The notes under the pieces were generated by a model, which was given only the letters and a program-made list of their open reading frames with translations, was not told where the DNA came from and did no database searches. From GCA-2746795 sp963747345 (GTDB lineage Bacteria; Chloroflexota; Anaerolineae; Promineifilales; Promineifilaceae): a DNA stretch of 64,000 bases. Shown piece after piece: positions 36,630 to 47,500 of the stretch (position 1 is its first letter; each line of letters opens with the position of its first letter). The stretch is from the NCBI GenBank assembly GCA_963747345.1, contig CAVVFA010000020.1, positions 113,561-177,560 on the forward strand, given 5' to 3'. Position numbers and translations under genes: made by a program.

Positions 36630-36911
36630 TTAACGCCGCCCTTTTTTCTCATCTTTGGAAATATGACCACGGAAAGTGCGTGTCGGAGCAAACTCGCCCA
36701 ACTTATGCCCTACCATGTTTTCCGTAATATAGATAGGAATATGACGACGACCATCATACACAGCAATCGTATGTCCTACCATCTGCGGAAAAATCGTGCT
36801 AGACCGAGACCAAGTACGAATGACCTGACGTCCTTTGGTCTCATTCAATTTTTCAACTTTCTTCAAAAGCTTCGGACTTATAAATGGTCCTTTCTTTAAT
36901 GAACGTGACAT
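36630..36911 (-). CDS. rpsS: 30S ribosomal protein S19
   Basis: 93 residues. MSRSLKKGPFISPKLLKKVE, TWSRSSTIFPQMVGHTIAVY and FAPTRTFRGH. Standard place between rplB and rplV. Confidence 0.97.
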   Translation of the reverse strand: MSRSLKKGPFISPKLLKKVEKLNETKGRQVIRTWSRSSTIFPQMVGHTIAVYDGRRHIPIYITENMVGHKLGEFAPTRTFRGHISKDEKKGRR

Positions 36912-36922
36912 TTTCTCACCTC

Positions 36923-37765
36923 TTACCGACGTTTCTTCGTCCGACGACGGAAGATAAATTTATCCGTAGACTTATTCTTGCGCGTCCGACGACCCTGAGC
37001 CGGTTTACCCCAAGGTGTTTTCGGTCCAGACATACCAATCGGAGACCGACCTTCACCACCACCATGTGGATGGTCATTCGGGTTCATAGCAGAACCACGA
37101 ACAGTCGGGCGAATACCCATATGGCGCTTACGTCCAGCTTTACCCAGTTTAATATTGCCATGCTCCACATTACCAACCTGACCAATTGTAGCCAGACAAT
37201 CTTGCGGCACATAACGTTCTTCACCGGAAGGCAGACGCAAGGTCACATATAACGGATGATCCTTCGCCAACAATTGCGCTGAAGTCCCCGCGGCGCGAAC
37301 CATTTGCGCACCTTTACCAATTTGCAGCTCAATACTATGAACTTGTGTACCTAAAGGAATATTCTTCAAAGGCATTGCATTCCCAGGCCGAATTTCAGCC
37401 CCAGAACCACTCATAACAGTATCACCTACACGTAAACCCAACGGAGCAATAATATATCGTTTCTCACCATCTGCGTATACCAACAATGCAATACGTGCAG
37501 AACGATTCGGATCATATTCAACCGTCGCCACTTTAGCCGGAATGTTAAATTTATCACGCCGGTTAAAATCAATTTGACGATAGCGCCGTTTGTGACCACC
37601 ACCACGATGGCGGATAGTAATCTTGCCACGATGGTTGCGTCCAGCCCGTTTCCGCAGACCAGTGGTCAGCGAAGGTTCCGGGTAGGATCGCGTGACTTCT
37701 TCAAAAGTCTGACCGCTCATATCACGGCGGCCAGGAGAAGTCGGTTTAAAAACTTTAATCGGCAT
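36923..37765 (-). CDS. rplB: 50S ribosomal protein L2
   Basis: 280 residues. KTYNPTSPGRR-like start (KVFKPTSPGRRDMSG), GGGHKRRYRQIDF and the conserved NPNDHPHGGGEGR region near the peptidyl transferase centre, with the essential His. Followed upstream by a 90-base spacer to rplW. Confidence 0.97.
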   Translation of the reverse strand: MPIKVFKPTSPGRRDMSGQTFEEVTRSYPEPSLTTGLRKRAGRNHRGKITIRHRGGGHKRRYRQIDFNRRDKFNIPAKVATVEYDPNRSARIALLVYADGEKRYIIAPLGLRVGDTVMSGSGAEIRPGNAMPLKNIPLGTQVHSIELQIGKGAQMVRAAGTSAQLLAKDHPLYVTLRLPSGEERYVPQDCLATIGQVGNVEHGNIKLGKAGRKRHMGIRPTVRGSAMNPNDHPHGGGEGRSPIGMSGPKTPWGKPAQGRRTRKNKSTDKFIFRRRTKKRR

Positions 37766-37855
37766 CTTACCTCCAGAGACGGATCTCAGTCAGTCTAAAT
37801 GATGGGAACATTACCCCACCATCCGACGAACCTCATCCCTGCTCAAAATAATGTT

Positions 37856-38155
37856 CTATACACCCTCGAATAGCTCGATGCTATCCCCAGGTGATAAAGT
37901 TACAATTGCTTTTTTCCAGCCCGGCTTACGTATGGTCACGCGACGCTGACGGCGTGCACGTTTCGGCGGCATATTAGCAATGCGCACCTTTTCCACAGTT
38001 ACATTAGGCCAAGCCAGTTCAATAGCCTCTTTTACCTGCACTTTATTTGCTCTAGAATCTACAGCAAAAGTGTATTGGTTATAAAGATCAGCCTGATAAC
38101 TGGTTTTTTCCGTCACTACCGGACGGCGAATAATGTTACGCCAATGAATTTGCAT
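37856..38155 (-). CDS. rplW: 50S ribosomal protein L23
   Basis: 99 residues. IIRRPVVTEKTSYQADLYNQYTF and C-terminal RRVTIRKPGWKKAIVTL. Docking site for trigger factor and SRP at the tunnel exit. Confidence 0.96.
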   Translation of the reverse strand: MQIHWRNIIRRPVVTEKTSYQADLYNQYTFAVDSRANKVQVKEAIELAWPNVTVEKVRIANMPPKRARRQRRVTIRKPGWKKAIVTLSPGDSIELFEGV

Positions 38156-38158
38156 CTC

Positions 38159-38827
38159 TTATTCCTCCTCACTAGCGTCATCACTATCGTCATAAGCAGA
38201 AGTGTCTACGCTTAAAAAGCTTTCGAGAGTTTCTAATGCATCCAAAGGCAACACAACTTTGTCGTATCCAAGTAAATCACGAATATTGAGGTAGTTTGCC
38301 AATAATGCTTTTACATCAACAGCATTACGTGCAGACAATTCAACATTAGTATCGTGACCAGCCAGCAATAACAAGGTACTGTTGCCTGCTGTTAGACGAT
38401 TCATTGTTGTTACAATTTCTTTGGTCTTGGGAGCATCCATGCTGATTTTATCCAGGACAACGATGTCCCCACTATTCGCTTTTACAGTCAAAGCGGAACG
38501 TAGCGCAGCACGACGCATCTTACGCGGCATTCTCTTTGTATACTTTCGTGGCAGTGGACCATGAGCCACACCACCACCAACAAAGATCGGCGCACGACGG
38601 CTACCATGACGAGCATTACCCGTGCCTTTTTGACGATAGATTTTACGTGTACTCTTGTTGATTTCGGAGCGACCTTTTGCTTTGTGTGTACCTAAACGTT
38701 TGTTTGCCAATTGGCGAACTAAAGCCTGGTGCATCAGGTCACGATTAATTTTTGCTTCAAAGATATCGGCAGGAAGCTCAACGCTGCTAACTTCCTCGCC
38801 AGACATGTTGTATACTTGAACTTGCAT
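38159..38827 (-). CDS. rplD: 50S ribosomal protein L4
   Basis: 222 residues with an acidic C-terminal tail (DTSAYDDSDDASEEE) longer than usual. Family core RQKGTGNARHGSRRAPIFVGG lines the exit tunnel. In E. coli L4 regulates the S10 operon; no such leader can be shown here. Confidence 0.96.
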   Translation of the reverse strand: MQVQVYNMSGEEVSSVELPADIFEAKINRDLMHQALVRQLANKRLGTHKAKGRSEINKSTRKIYRQKGTGNARHGSRRAPIFVGGGVAHGPLPRKYTKRMPRKMRRAALRSALTVKANSGDIVVLDKISMDAPKTKEIVTTMNRLTAGNSTLLLLAGHDTNVELSARNAVDVKALLANYLNIRDLLGYDKVVLPLDALETLESFLSVDTSAYDDSDDASEEE

Positions 38828-38839
38828 GACAGCGCCTCG

Positions 38840-39508
38840 TTAACTAGCCTTTGCGGAATCTCGTACAGTAACGAGACTACCCTTGTGCCCAGGAACAGAA
38901 CCTTTGATAGCTAACAGATTCTTTTCTGGATCAATTTTGATTACCTGCAAATTTTGAGCCGTAAAACGCTCGTTTCCCATATGGCCACTCATCTTCTTGC
39001 CTTTGAAGACATGACCTGTACCCGAAGTCGCACCAATAGAACCAGGTGCGCGCCAACGGTCTGATTGACCATGAGTTTTCGGACCACCCTTAAAGCCCCA
39101 TCGTTTCACACCACCAGCAAAACCACGGCCTTTTGTAATACCAACAACATCAATACGATCACCAATTTCGAATTGCTCTACAGTCAATTCTTGTCCGACT
39201 TCGTATTCGGCCGTTTTCTTAGTACGGAATTCACGGAGGTGTCGCAGAGCAGGTATTTCGCTTTGCTTACGGTGTGGATGCTTCTTGTCTTTTTTTAACA
39301 GACCCAGATGACCCTGTTGGCCTTGAGTTAAACGGCCGTTTTTGGTTTCCCCGAATCCTACTTGAATGGCACTATAACCATCCGTCTCTTCTGTTTTTAC
39401 TTGCGTTACAAAACATGGCCCAGCTTTAACAATGGTCACAGGCGTTACCACACCCGTTTCATCGAAAACTTGAGACATGCCAAGTTTAATGCCTAGTAAA
39501 CTTTTCAC
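38840..39508 (-). CDS. rplC: 50S ribosomal protein L3
   Basis: 222 residues. LGIKLGMSQVFDETG, GKGRGFAGGVKRWGFKGGPKTHG-type loop and GHMGNERFTAQNLQV. AACGGCCGTT at 39331 gives the KNGRLT peptide in the beta-barrel. Confidence 0.97.
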   Translation of the reverse strand: MKSLLGIKLGMSQVFDETGVVTPVTIVKAGPCFVTQVKTEETDGYSAIQVGFGETKNGRLTQGQQGHLGLLKKDKKHPHRKQSEIPALRHLREFRTKKTAEYEVGQELTVEQFEIGDRIDVVGITKGRGFAGGVKRWGFKGGPKTHGQSDRWRAPGSIGATSGTGHVFKGKKMSGHMGNERFTAQNLQVIKIDPEKNLLAIKGSVPGHKGSLVTVRDSAKAS

Positions 39509-39590
39509 ATAAACCTCCCGGGACTGTCAACTACCAGGCGAAAGTTGCATCATCCCTTCATTCCACGATATACGTGGATTTTTTATTTAC

Positions 39591-39899
39591 CTAAATCGAG
39601 ATTTCGATATCAACACCTGCGGGTAAATTCAACCGCATCAACGTATCAATCGTCTTCGAATCAGGATCAATCACATCAATCAAACGTTTGTGTGTACGAA
39701 TCTCAAAATGTTCATGAGAATCTTTATCAATAAACGTACTACGACGTACAGTAAAACGTTCCAGTTTAGTTGGCAGTGGAACTGGACCAATAACATGAGC
39801 ACCAGTTCGTTCAGCGGTACCAACAATACGTCTCGCGGATTGGTCTAGAACGCGATGATCATATGCTTTCAAGCGAATGCGAATTTTCTGCTTAGCCAT
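39591..39899 (-). CDS. rpsJ: 30S ribosomal protein S10
   Basis: 102 residues. KIRIRLKAYDHRVLDQSARRIV and GPVPLPTKLERFTVRRSTFIDKDSHEHFEIRTHKR-type end. First gene of the S10 cluster, 51 bases after tuf. Also NusE in antitermination. Confidence 0.97.
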   Translation of the reverse strand: MAKQKIRIRLKAYDHRVLDQSARRIVGTAERTGAHVIGPVPLPTKLERFTVRRSTFIDKDSHEHFEIRTHKRLIDVIDPDSKTIDTLMRLNLPAGVDIEISI

Positions 39900-39950
39900 A
39901 ATTGCCTCAGTAAGAGAGACGCTACTAAGTAGCGTCTCTCGAAAACTTCA

Positions 39951-41153
39951 TTATTCAATAATTTTGGTGATGATGCCGGCACCGACAGTCAAACCACCTT
40001 CGCGAATAGCAAACTTGCTACCTTGTTCCAACGCCACTGGCATGATGAGTTCAACTTCCAAGTTAACGCTGTCACCAGGCATTACCATTTCCACGCCTTC
40101 GGGCAAGGTGATGGCACCTGTCACATCCAGGGTACGGATGTAGAATTGGGGGCGGTAGCCAGGGAAGAAAGCCTTGTGACGTCCACCTTCATCTTTGCGT
40201 AAGACGTAGACTTCACTCATGAACTTGGTGTGGGGGGTGATGCTGCCTGGTTTAGCCAACACCTGACCACGTTGAATCTCTTCACGAGCCACACCACGTA
40301 GTAGGATACCCGCATTGTCGCCAGCTTCTACTTTGTCCAGAATCTTGTGGAACATTTCCATAGAAGTCGCCACAACTTTGCGAGTTTTTTCATTTAGCCC
40401 GACAATTTCAACTTCGCTCATCGCAGTCAATGTGCCACGATCAACACGACCCGTAACCACTGTACCACGACCCTTGATGGAGAAAACATCTTCTACTGAC
40501 ATCAAGAAGGGCAATTCGGTTTCACGTTTTGGCTGCGGGATGTATTCATCAACCACACGCATAAGCTCCCAAATTGGAGCCAGTTCAGGAGCATCTACAT
40601 CACCGCCTTCATATTCCAATGCGGCCAAGGCGCTACCACGGACGATGGGTGTCTCTTCTCCAGGGAACTCGTAGCTGTCTAGCAGTTCCATGAGTTCCAT
40701 TTCAACCAGTTCCAGCAGTTCTTCATCGTCCATCTGGTCGATTTTGTTCAAAAAGATGACCATGGATGGCACTTCCACCTGGCGCGCCAGGAGAACGTGT
40801 TCACGTGTCTGCGGCATCGGGCCGTCAGGCGCAGACACAACCAAAATTGCGCCATCCATCTGAGCAGCACCGGTGATCATGTTTTTGATGTAGTCACGGT
40901 GACCCGGGCAGTCTACGTGAGCATAATGCCGGGCTTCGGTTTCGTATTCGACGTGCGCAATGGCGATAGTGATACCACGTTCGCGTTCTTCTGGTGCATT
41001 GTCAATTTGATCGAATGCCGAGAATTTTGCCAATCCTTTCATGGCCAGCGTCTTTGTGATGGCCGCTGTTAGGGTTGTTTTTCCGTGGTCCACGTGACCG
41101 ATAGTTCCAATATTTACGTGTGGCTTTTCGCGCACAAATTTTTCTTTGGCCAT
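39951..41153 (-). CDS. tuf: Elongation factor Tu
   Basis: 400 residues. Carries aminoacyl-tRNA to the ribosome. G1 GHVDHGKTTL, G2 RGITI, G3 DCPGH, G4 NKID (in FLNKIDQMDD), and the domain 2/3 segments VGDNAGILLRG-type and PGYRPQFYIR. One copy in this window. Confidence 0.98.
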   Translation of the reverse strand: MAKEKFVREKPHVNIGTIGHVDHGKTTLTAAITKTLAMKGLAKFSAFDQIDNAPEERERGITIAIAHVEYETEARHYAHVDCPGHRDYIKNMITGAAQMDGAILVVSAPDGPMPQTREHVLLARQVEVPSMVIFLNKIDQMDDEELLELVEMELMELLDSYEFPGEETPIVRGSALAALEYEGGDVDAPELAPIWELMRVVDEYIPQPKRETELPFLMSVEDVFSIKGRGTVVTGRVDRGTLTAMSEVEIVGLNEKTRKVVATSMEMFHKILDKVEAGDNAGILLRGVAREEIQRGQVLAKPGSITPHTKFMSEVYVLRKDEGGRHKAFFPGYRPQFYIRTLDVTGAITLPEGVEMVMPGDSVNLEVELIMPVALEQGSKFAIREGGLTVGAGIITKIIE

Positions 41154-41225
41154 AATTTCCCTTTCCTCATTAAAAATTTACTTACTGCCGGTCTTTCCGG
41201 CATTTATTTTCTAGTTGCACTATTA

Positions 41226-43301
41226 CTACAGATTACCACGCATAATTGCTTTGGCAATATCATCGCTCACAGGTGCATAGTGAGCAAATTCCATAGTGAA
41301 TGTGCCTCGACCCTGTGTCATAGAACGCAGGCGTGTCGCATAACCAAACATTTCTGCCAAAGGCACAGTAGCCTTTATCGACTGAATACCTTCAACACGA
41401 ATTTCCATGCCACTAATTATGCCGCGACGAGAGGACAAGTTACCAATAACATCACCCGTATACTCTTCCGGCGCAACCACTTCAATAGCCATCATCGGCT
41501 CCAACAAAACAGCAGCGCCTTTTTGAACGCCTTCTTTCAAACCCATCGAACCAGCGATTTTGAAAGCCATTTCGGAAGAATCAACATCGTGAAAAGATCC
41601 GTCATACAACGTTGCCTTAATGTCAACCAATGGATAACCAGCTATCACACCACTTTGCATTGCTTCGCGAATTCCAGCTTCAGCAGGGCGAATATATTCC
41701 TTTGGAATAGCGCCACCTACAATCCCATCTTCAAAAACAAAACCAGAGCCTGGTGGCAGTGGCTCCAAACGCAAAATGACATGTCCAAACTGACCCTTAC
41801 CACCTGACTGACGCACAAACCGACCTTCAGCTTTTTCTACTATACGCGTGATGGTTTCACGATAAGCAACCCGAGGTTGCCCAACATTCGCTTGCACTTT
41901 GAACTCGCGCAACAAGCGGTCAATCAAAACTTCAAGATGCAACTCGCCCATCCCATAAAGGACAGTCTGACCAGTTTGTTCATCAACTTTAACTTGAAAG
42001 GTAGGATCTTCTTGAGCCAATGCTCGCAACGCAACACCCATCTTATCCTGATCTGCATTGCTTTTTGGCTCAACGGCCATTTGGATAACTGGTTCAGGAA
42101 AATCAATCGATTCCAGAATAATCGGCGCGTCACTATCACAAAGTGTGTCACCAGTAAAAGCGGTTTTCAGACCTAAGATTGCAGCGATGTCGCCTGCATG
42201 AACTTCTTCCAAATCTTCTCTATGGTCTGCATGCATACGCAGAAGGCGACCAATTCTTTCTTTTTTGTTTTTCGAGCTATTAACTGCCGATTCACCCGTA
42301 CGCATAACACCAGAGTAAACACGGAAATATGCCAAGCGTCCGACATATGGATCAGTCACAATTTTGAATACCAACGCAGACAGCGGTTCACTGTCCTTTG
42401 CTTCGCGTATTTCTACAGCATCCGTAAGAGGATTAATACCTTCTATTGGCGGCACGTCTAAGGGTGATGGCAAGTAATAAACTACGGCATCCAGCAAACG
42501 TTGTACACCTTTATTGCGTAACGCCGTACCACACATTACGGGCGTCACTTCACCACGAATTGTTGCGTTTCGCAAAGCACCACGCAATTCTTCTGTAGTA
42601 AGTTCCTCATCTTCCAGAAAACGCATCATCAAATCTTCATCAGTTTCAACGATGCGATCCAAAATTACCTTACGAGCAGCCTCAACTTCAGGAAGTATTT
42701 CAGCAGGAATGTCAACAATCATGGGATTTTTCCCTTCTTCATCTTCCCATATCGTTGCTTCCATCGTCAGTAAATCGACAATACCACGGAAACTGGCTTC
42801 GGCACCAATAGGCCATTGAATGGCAATCGGATTCGCTTTCAGTCGTTCACGAATCATACGGATGGTACGAACAAAGTCAGCCCCGGTACGATCCATCTTG
42901 TTAACAAAGCAGATGCGCGGCACGTTATAATCATCAGCTTGTCGCCACACAGTTTCTGATTGCGGTTCTACACCAGCGACAGCATCAAATACAACTACAC
43001 CACCATCTAATACACGCAGACTACGCTGCACCTCAGCGGTGAAGTCGATATGTCCTGGCGTATCAATGATGTTTATTTGATGATCCATCCAGGATGTTGT
43101 TGTAGCCGCAGACGTAATCGTGATACCACGCTCTTGCTCTTGCACCATATGATCCATGGTGGCATTACCATCATGAACTTCACCCATACGGTGAATCACA
43201 CCAGTGTAGTACAAGATACGTTCGGTCACGGTTGTCTTACCCGCATCAATGTGGGCAATTACACCAATATTCCGGACTTTTTCTAACTGCAAATTACTCA
43301 T
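41226..43301 (-). CDS. fusA: Elongation factor G
   Basis: 691 residues. Translocase GTPase. G1 AHIDAGKTTVTERI, G3 DTPGHIDFTAEV, G4 NKMDRTGADF; domain IV loop with HDVDSSEMAFKIAGSMGLKEG near the C terminus. Nine bases after rpsG. Confidence 0.98.
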   Translation of the reverse strand: MSNLQLEKVRNIGVIAHIDAGKTTVTERILYYTGVIHRMGEVHDGNATMDHMVQEQERGITITSAATTTSWMDHQINIIDTPGHIDFTAEVQRSLRVLDGGVVVFDAVAGVEPQSETVWRQADDYNVPRICFVNKMDRTGADFVRTIRMIRERLKANPIAIQWPIGAEASFRGIVDLLTMEATIWEDEEGKNPMIVDIPAEILPEVEAARKVILDRIVETDEDLMMRFLEDEELTTEELRGALRNATIRGEVTPVMCGTALRNKGVQRLLDAVVYYLPSPLDVPPIEGINPLTDAVEIREAKDSEPLSALVFKIVTDPYVGRLAYFRVYSGVMRTGESAVNSSKNKKERIGRLLRMHADHREDLEEVHAGDIAAILGLKTAFTGDTLCDSDAPIILESIDFPEPVIQMAVEPKSNADQDKMGVALRALAQEDPTFQVKVDEQTGQTVLYGMGELHLEVLIDRLLREFKVQANVGQPRVAYRETITRIVEKAEGRFVRQSGGKGQFGHVILRLEPLPPGSGFVFEDGIVGGAIPKEYIRPAEAGIREAMQSGVIAGYPLVDIKATLYDGSFHDVDSSEMAFKIAGSMGLKEGVQKGAAVLLEPMMAIEVVAPEEYTGDVIGNLSSRRGIISGMEIRVEGIQSIKATVPLAEMFGYATRLRSMTQGRGTFTMEFAHYAPVSDDIAKAIMRGNL

Positions 43302-43310
43302 TAATCAAAC

Positions 43311-43784
43311 CTAAAAGCGGGAGAAGTGAGAGTAAGCACGGTTGGCTTCTGCCATACGATGTACGTCATCGCGCTTTTTCACAGCTGCACCTTGATTAGT
43401 AGCAGCATCCATAAATTCGCCTGCTAATTTTTCAGCCATCGAACGTCCACCACGACTCCGAGCCGCAGCTAAAAGCCAACGCATTGACAAGGCAATCTGC
43501 CGTTCCGGCGAAACTGGAGTCGGAACTTGATAGGTAGACCCACCAACACGACGTGGCTTCACCTCAATTTGAGGGGTTACATTCTTCAATGCTTCCTCAA
43601 AAATTTCAAGCGGAGACCGCTTGGCACGTTGCTCTACGAGTTCAAAACTATCGTAGAAAACCCCACGAGCTGTACTTTTCTTCCCGTCTCTCATTAGACG
43701 ATTTATAAACATTGCAATATGAACACTGCCATAGCGCAGGTCAGGTTCTACAATACGTTTTTCTGGGCGATAACGTCTTGGCAT
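43311..43784 (-). CDS. rpsG: 30S ribosomal protein S7
   Basis: 157 residues. MPRRYRPEKRIVEPDLRYGSVHIAMFINRLM and the RGGRSMAEKLAGEFMDAA region. Follows rpsL by 21 bases. Confidence 0.97.
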   Translation of the reverse strand: MPRRYRPEKRIVEPDLRYGSVHIAMFINRLMRDGKKSTARGVFYDSFELVEQRAKRSPLEIFEEALKNVTPQIEVKPRRVGGSTYQVPTPVSPERQIALSMRWLLAAARSRGGRSMAEKLAGEFMDAATNQGAAVKKRDDVHRMAEANRAYSHFSRF

Positions 43785-43805
43785 TTCTTAACTCTCCAAA
43801 CTTAA

Positions 43806-44222
43806 TTACTTCGGTGCCTTCGTGCCATATTTGGAACGGGCTTTCTTACGATCATCAACGCCGTCAGCATCCAATGTGCCACGCACAATGTGATAACGCA
43901 CACCAGGAAGATCTTTCACACGACCACCGCGCACAAGTACAACAGAGTGGTCTTGCAAACGATGCCCTTCACCTGGGATGTAGGCTGTTACTTCAAGATG
44001 ATTTGTTAATCGAACACGAGCAATTTTGCGCAGAGCCGAGTTTGGTTTTTTCGGCGTTAATGTTTTCACCTGGGTGCAAACACCACGTTTTTGAGGTGCG
44101 CCTTTTGCTTGGCGCGTCCGACGCTGCTTAAATGAATTATATGTCCACTGCAAGGCGGGGGCGGTGCTTTTCTTACTCTTGGCCTTGCGCCCTTTTCGTA
44201 CAAGCTGATTAATTGTAGGCAC
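43806..44222 (-). CDS. rpsL: 30S ribosomal protein S12
   Basis: 138 residues. PTINQLVRKGRKAK, TPKKPNSALRKIARVRL (Lys at the streptomycin-sensitive position retained) and PGVRYHIVRGTLDADGV. First gene of the str cluster; unusually, rpoB instead of rpoC lies upstream. Confidence 0.97.
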   Translation of the reverse strand: MPTINQLVRKGRKAKSKKSTAPALQWTYNSFKQRRTRQAKGAPQKRGVCTQVKTLTPKKPNSALRKIARVRLTNHLEVTAYIPGEGHRLQDHSVVLVRGGRVKDLPGVRYHIVRGTLDADGVDDRKKARSKYGTKAPK

Positions 44223-44551
44223 GCTTGCTCTTCTCCTTAATCAAAATACTTTTAAACTTTGATGCTTCTATATTGGTTTTTCCCGAACAACGAACTGCCT
44301 TTATGGCAACAATGTATTTTTACTTACCGACAAATGGAAGCCATCGCAGTTAGTGTTCAAACTGGATGGCCTCCATACTTATAACTTATTTAATTAGTAA
44401 CTTCGCTCGTTACCTATGTAAAATCAGTTAGCAAACATACGAAAGTGGATTCTACCACAACTGCTTCTCTTGTCAACGATTTGGAGAGGGGAGTTTGCGG
44501 AGAAACGGCCGTTCTCAGTTCCACCTCATTATCCTCATCTAGGGCATGCAT
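44223..44551 (-). promoter_or_regulatory. 329-base leader and promoter region before rpsL
   Basis: No ORF. GGAAGCCATC (44337-44346) pairs with GATGGCCTCC (44365-44374) with one G-T pair, extended inside by CAGTT/AACTG, forming a long hairpin on the minus-strand leader. An AACGGCCGTT copy lies at 44504. The region could hold the str promoter and an autoregulatory or terminator structure for rpoB. Confidence 0.5.
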
Positions 44552-47500
44552 TTACCGACGAGAACGCGCCAAATCCATCAGTCCAGTGCCAGCCCAACGA
44601 CGATTTTTCTTGTCGTCCTCTTTACCAAATTTTATGATTTCCCCAGAGTCAGTCAAAGCCTCAACGGCTAGACCCAAACTCTGAAGTTCCTTAACCAAAA
44701 CTCGGAATGAAGCCGGGACACCCGGTTCTTCAATGGGCTCATCCTTGACAATGGATTCATATGTCTTCACACGACCCTGAACATCATCAGATTTAACGGT
44801 CAGCATCTCTTGCAAGGTGTAAGCGGCACCATAAGCTTCCAGCGCCCACACTTCCATTTCACCAAAGCGCTGTCCACCAAATTGAGCCTTACCACCCAAC
44901 GGCTGTTGCGTAACAAGCGAGTAGGGGCCAGTTGAACGAGCATGAGCTTTATCTTCAACCAAATGAGCCAACTTCAGCACATGGAGAATACCAACCGTAA
45001 CAGGCTGATCAAACGGCCGTCCTGATTTACCATCAATCAAACGCTCCTTGCCCACAGTTGGCATCGGAATATGCGTCTCAATTGTGATATGTTGTGACAA
45101 TTGCTCTAATGTTTTTAGATCAGCTTCCATTGGATCAACTTTAACCACTTCCGGCAAGTCATCACCAAATTTTTCAAGCATGAGCGCGTACCATTCACGT
45201 ACACACACTTCAATAGCATATTCATCAAACTGACCGAAATCTTGTTTACGCAATGATTCACGTCCGCCAAATAAAATCTTATCAGGGTCCCAACCACGAG
45301 TACGAAGCCATTCCAAACCAGCATTATAGCGAGCGTAGAAGTGATCCGTTTCCAAACGCGGTACATCATACCCCATATCGCCTAGCCAGTTAGCCATAAA
45401 CAACGCCCGAGCCTCATCATCATCTTCTAGAGTCTCTAAATCGTAGCCCATTTCTTCCAACCAACCCCAAGCCCAGCCAGAAACAATATCCCAAGCGCGG
45501 GCAACTAACCAAGCACGAGCCAATTCAGCTGAAATCTCAATTTCCTTCGCACCATCAAATACCGGTGTAATCGCACGGAAACCTAGACGATGAGCAGCCC
45601 ATCCTAAATGCGTTTCTAAGACCTGTCCGATATTCATACGACCCGGCACACCCAAAGGACTCAGAATGATATCAATTGGCGTACCATCATCCAAGTAAGG
45701 CATATCCTCAATGGGAACAACTTTGGAAATAACACCCTTATTACCATGACGACCAGCCATCTTATCACCCTCAGAAATCTTACGCCGTTGGGCAACACTG
45801 ACACGAACCATCGTTTCTACACCAGCCGGTAAATCACGGTCATGCTGGCGGTCAAAGACATGAACATCAACAACTTTACCACGAGCACCATGCGGCAAGC
45901 GCAAACTAGAATCTTTTACCTCTCGTGCTTTATCACCAAAGATAGCACGAAGCAGTTTTTCTTCAGGGCTGAGTTCTTTTTCACCCTTAGGTGTAATCTT
46001 CCCAACCAGGATATCGTTTTCTTTAACATCAGCACCAACACGGATAATGCCACGTTCATCCAAATCTTTCAGGGCATCTTCACTGACATTGGGAATGTCA
46101 TAGGTGATTTCTTCTGGCCCAAGCTTCGTATCACGCGCTTCGATTTCGTGCTTTTCAATATGGACAGAAGTGAAGCGATCTTCACGAACCAAACGCTCGC
46201 TTACCAAGATAGCATCTTCAAAGTTGCCACCTTCCCAAGAAAGGAAAGCAACCAATACATCTTGACCCAAAGCCAACTCGCCAAACTGAGTAGAAGAGCT
46301 ATCTCCCAAAACAGCGCCTTTCTCTACGCGCTGACCTTTGACCACTGTCGGTCGTTGGTCGATACACGTGCTTTGGTTAGATCGATTGTATTTGCGCAAG
46401 TTATACGTGCGCGGCCCATCTTCACCGACGACAACAATCTTATCACCTTGAACACTGATCACTTCACCAGCTTCTTTGGCAACAACAACCTGACCCGTAT
46501 TAAGAGCCGCTTGCTTCTCCATACCTGTACTAACAATTGGCACATCAGGAGTCAACAACGGCACAGCTTGGCGTTGCATGTTGGAACCCATCAAAGCACG
46601 GTTCGCATCATCGTGCTCCAAGAAGGGAATCAACGCCGCAGAAATACCAACAATTTGACGTGGGGCTACATCAATGAAATCAACGCGCTGTACAGAAGTG
46701 AAGCGGAACTGTTGATTTCGCCGGGATGAAACACGTTTTTCAACCAATTGCCCGCGTTTATCTCGAACGGCGTTTGCCTGAGCAATCGTGTAAAGATCTT
46801 CCTCATCAGCAGACATATAAAGGATCTCGTCTGTGATATAAGGTAATACTTGCACCTCTTCGATCCCAGCCTCACGAATAGCAGCCAGCACATTTTCAGT
46901 TACCGTTTCGCTTGCGGAAACAATAATTTCACCCGTTTCAGGATGTACCACATTCACAAATACATCATGATCAAGTAACTCATCGGTATTTGTGGGTAAT
47001 GTATTTTTCACACGACTGTATGGTGTTTCAATGAAACCATATTTATTTACACGGCCGTAAGCTGCCAAACGACCAATCAAACCGATATTCGGACCTTCAG
47101 GTGTTTCGATGGGGCAAATACGGCCGTAATGACTATGATGGACATCACGCACCTCAAAGCCGGCACGTTCACGACGCAAACCACCAGGCCCTAAAGCGGA
47201 AAGTGTGCGCTTGTGGGTCAACTCTGCCAACGGATTGGCTTGTTCCATGAACTGGCTCAACTGTGAGCTACCAAAGAATTCACGTACAGAAGCGACAACC
47301 GGGCGGATATTAATCAAGTTTACTGGTGTTACGCTGTCACTATCACGAATGGACATGCGTTCGCGCACAACTCGTTCCATACGGCGCAAACCGACCCGAA
47401 TTTTCGCCTGTAACAGTTCACCAACAGTCTTCACACGACGATTACCTAAGTGATCAATGTCGTCTGGGCCTTCGAGGCCATTGTTGATGAGAATCATACG

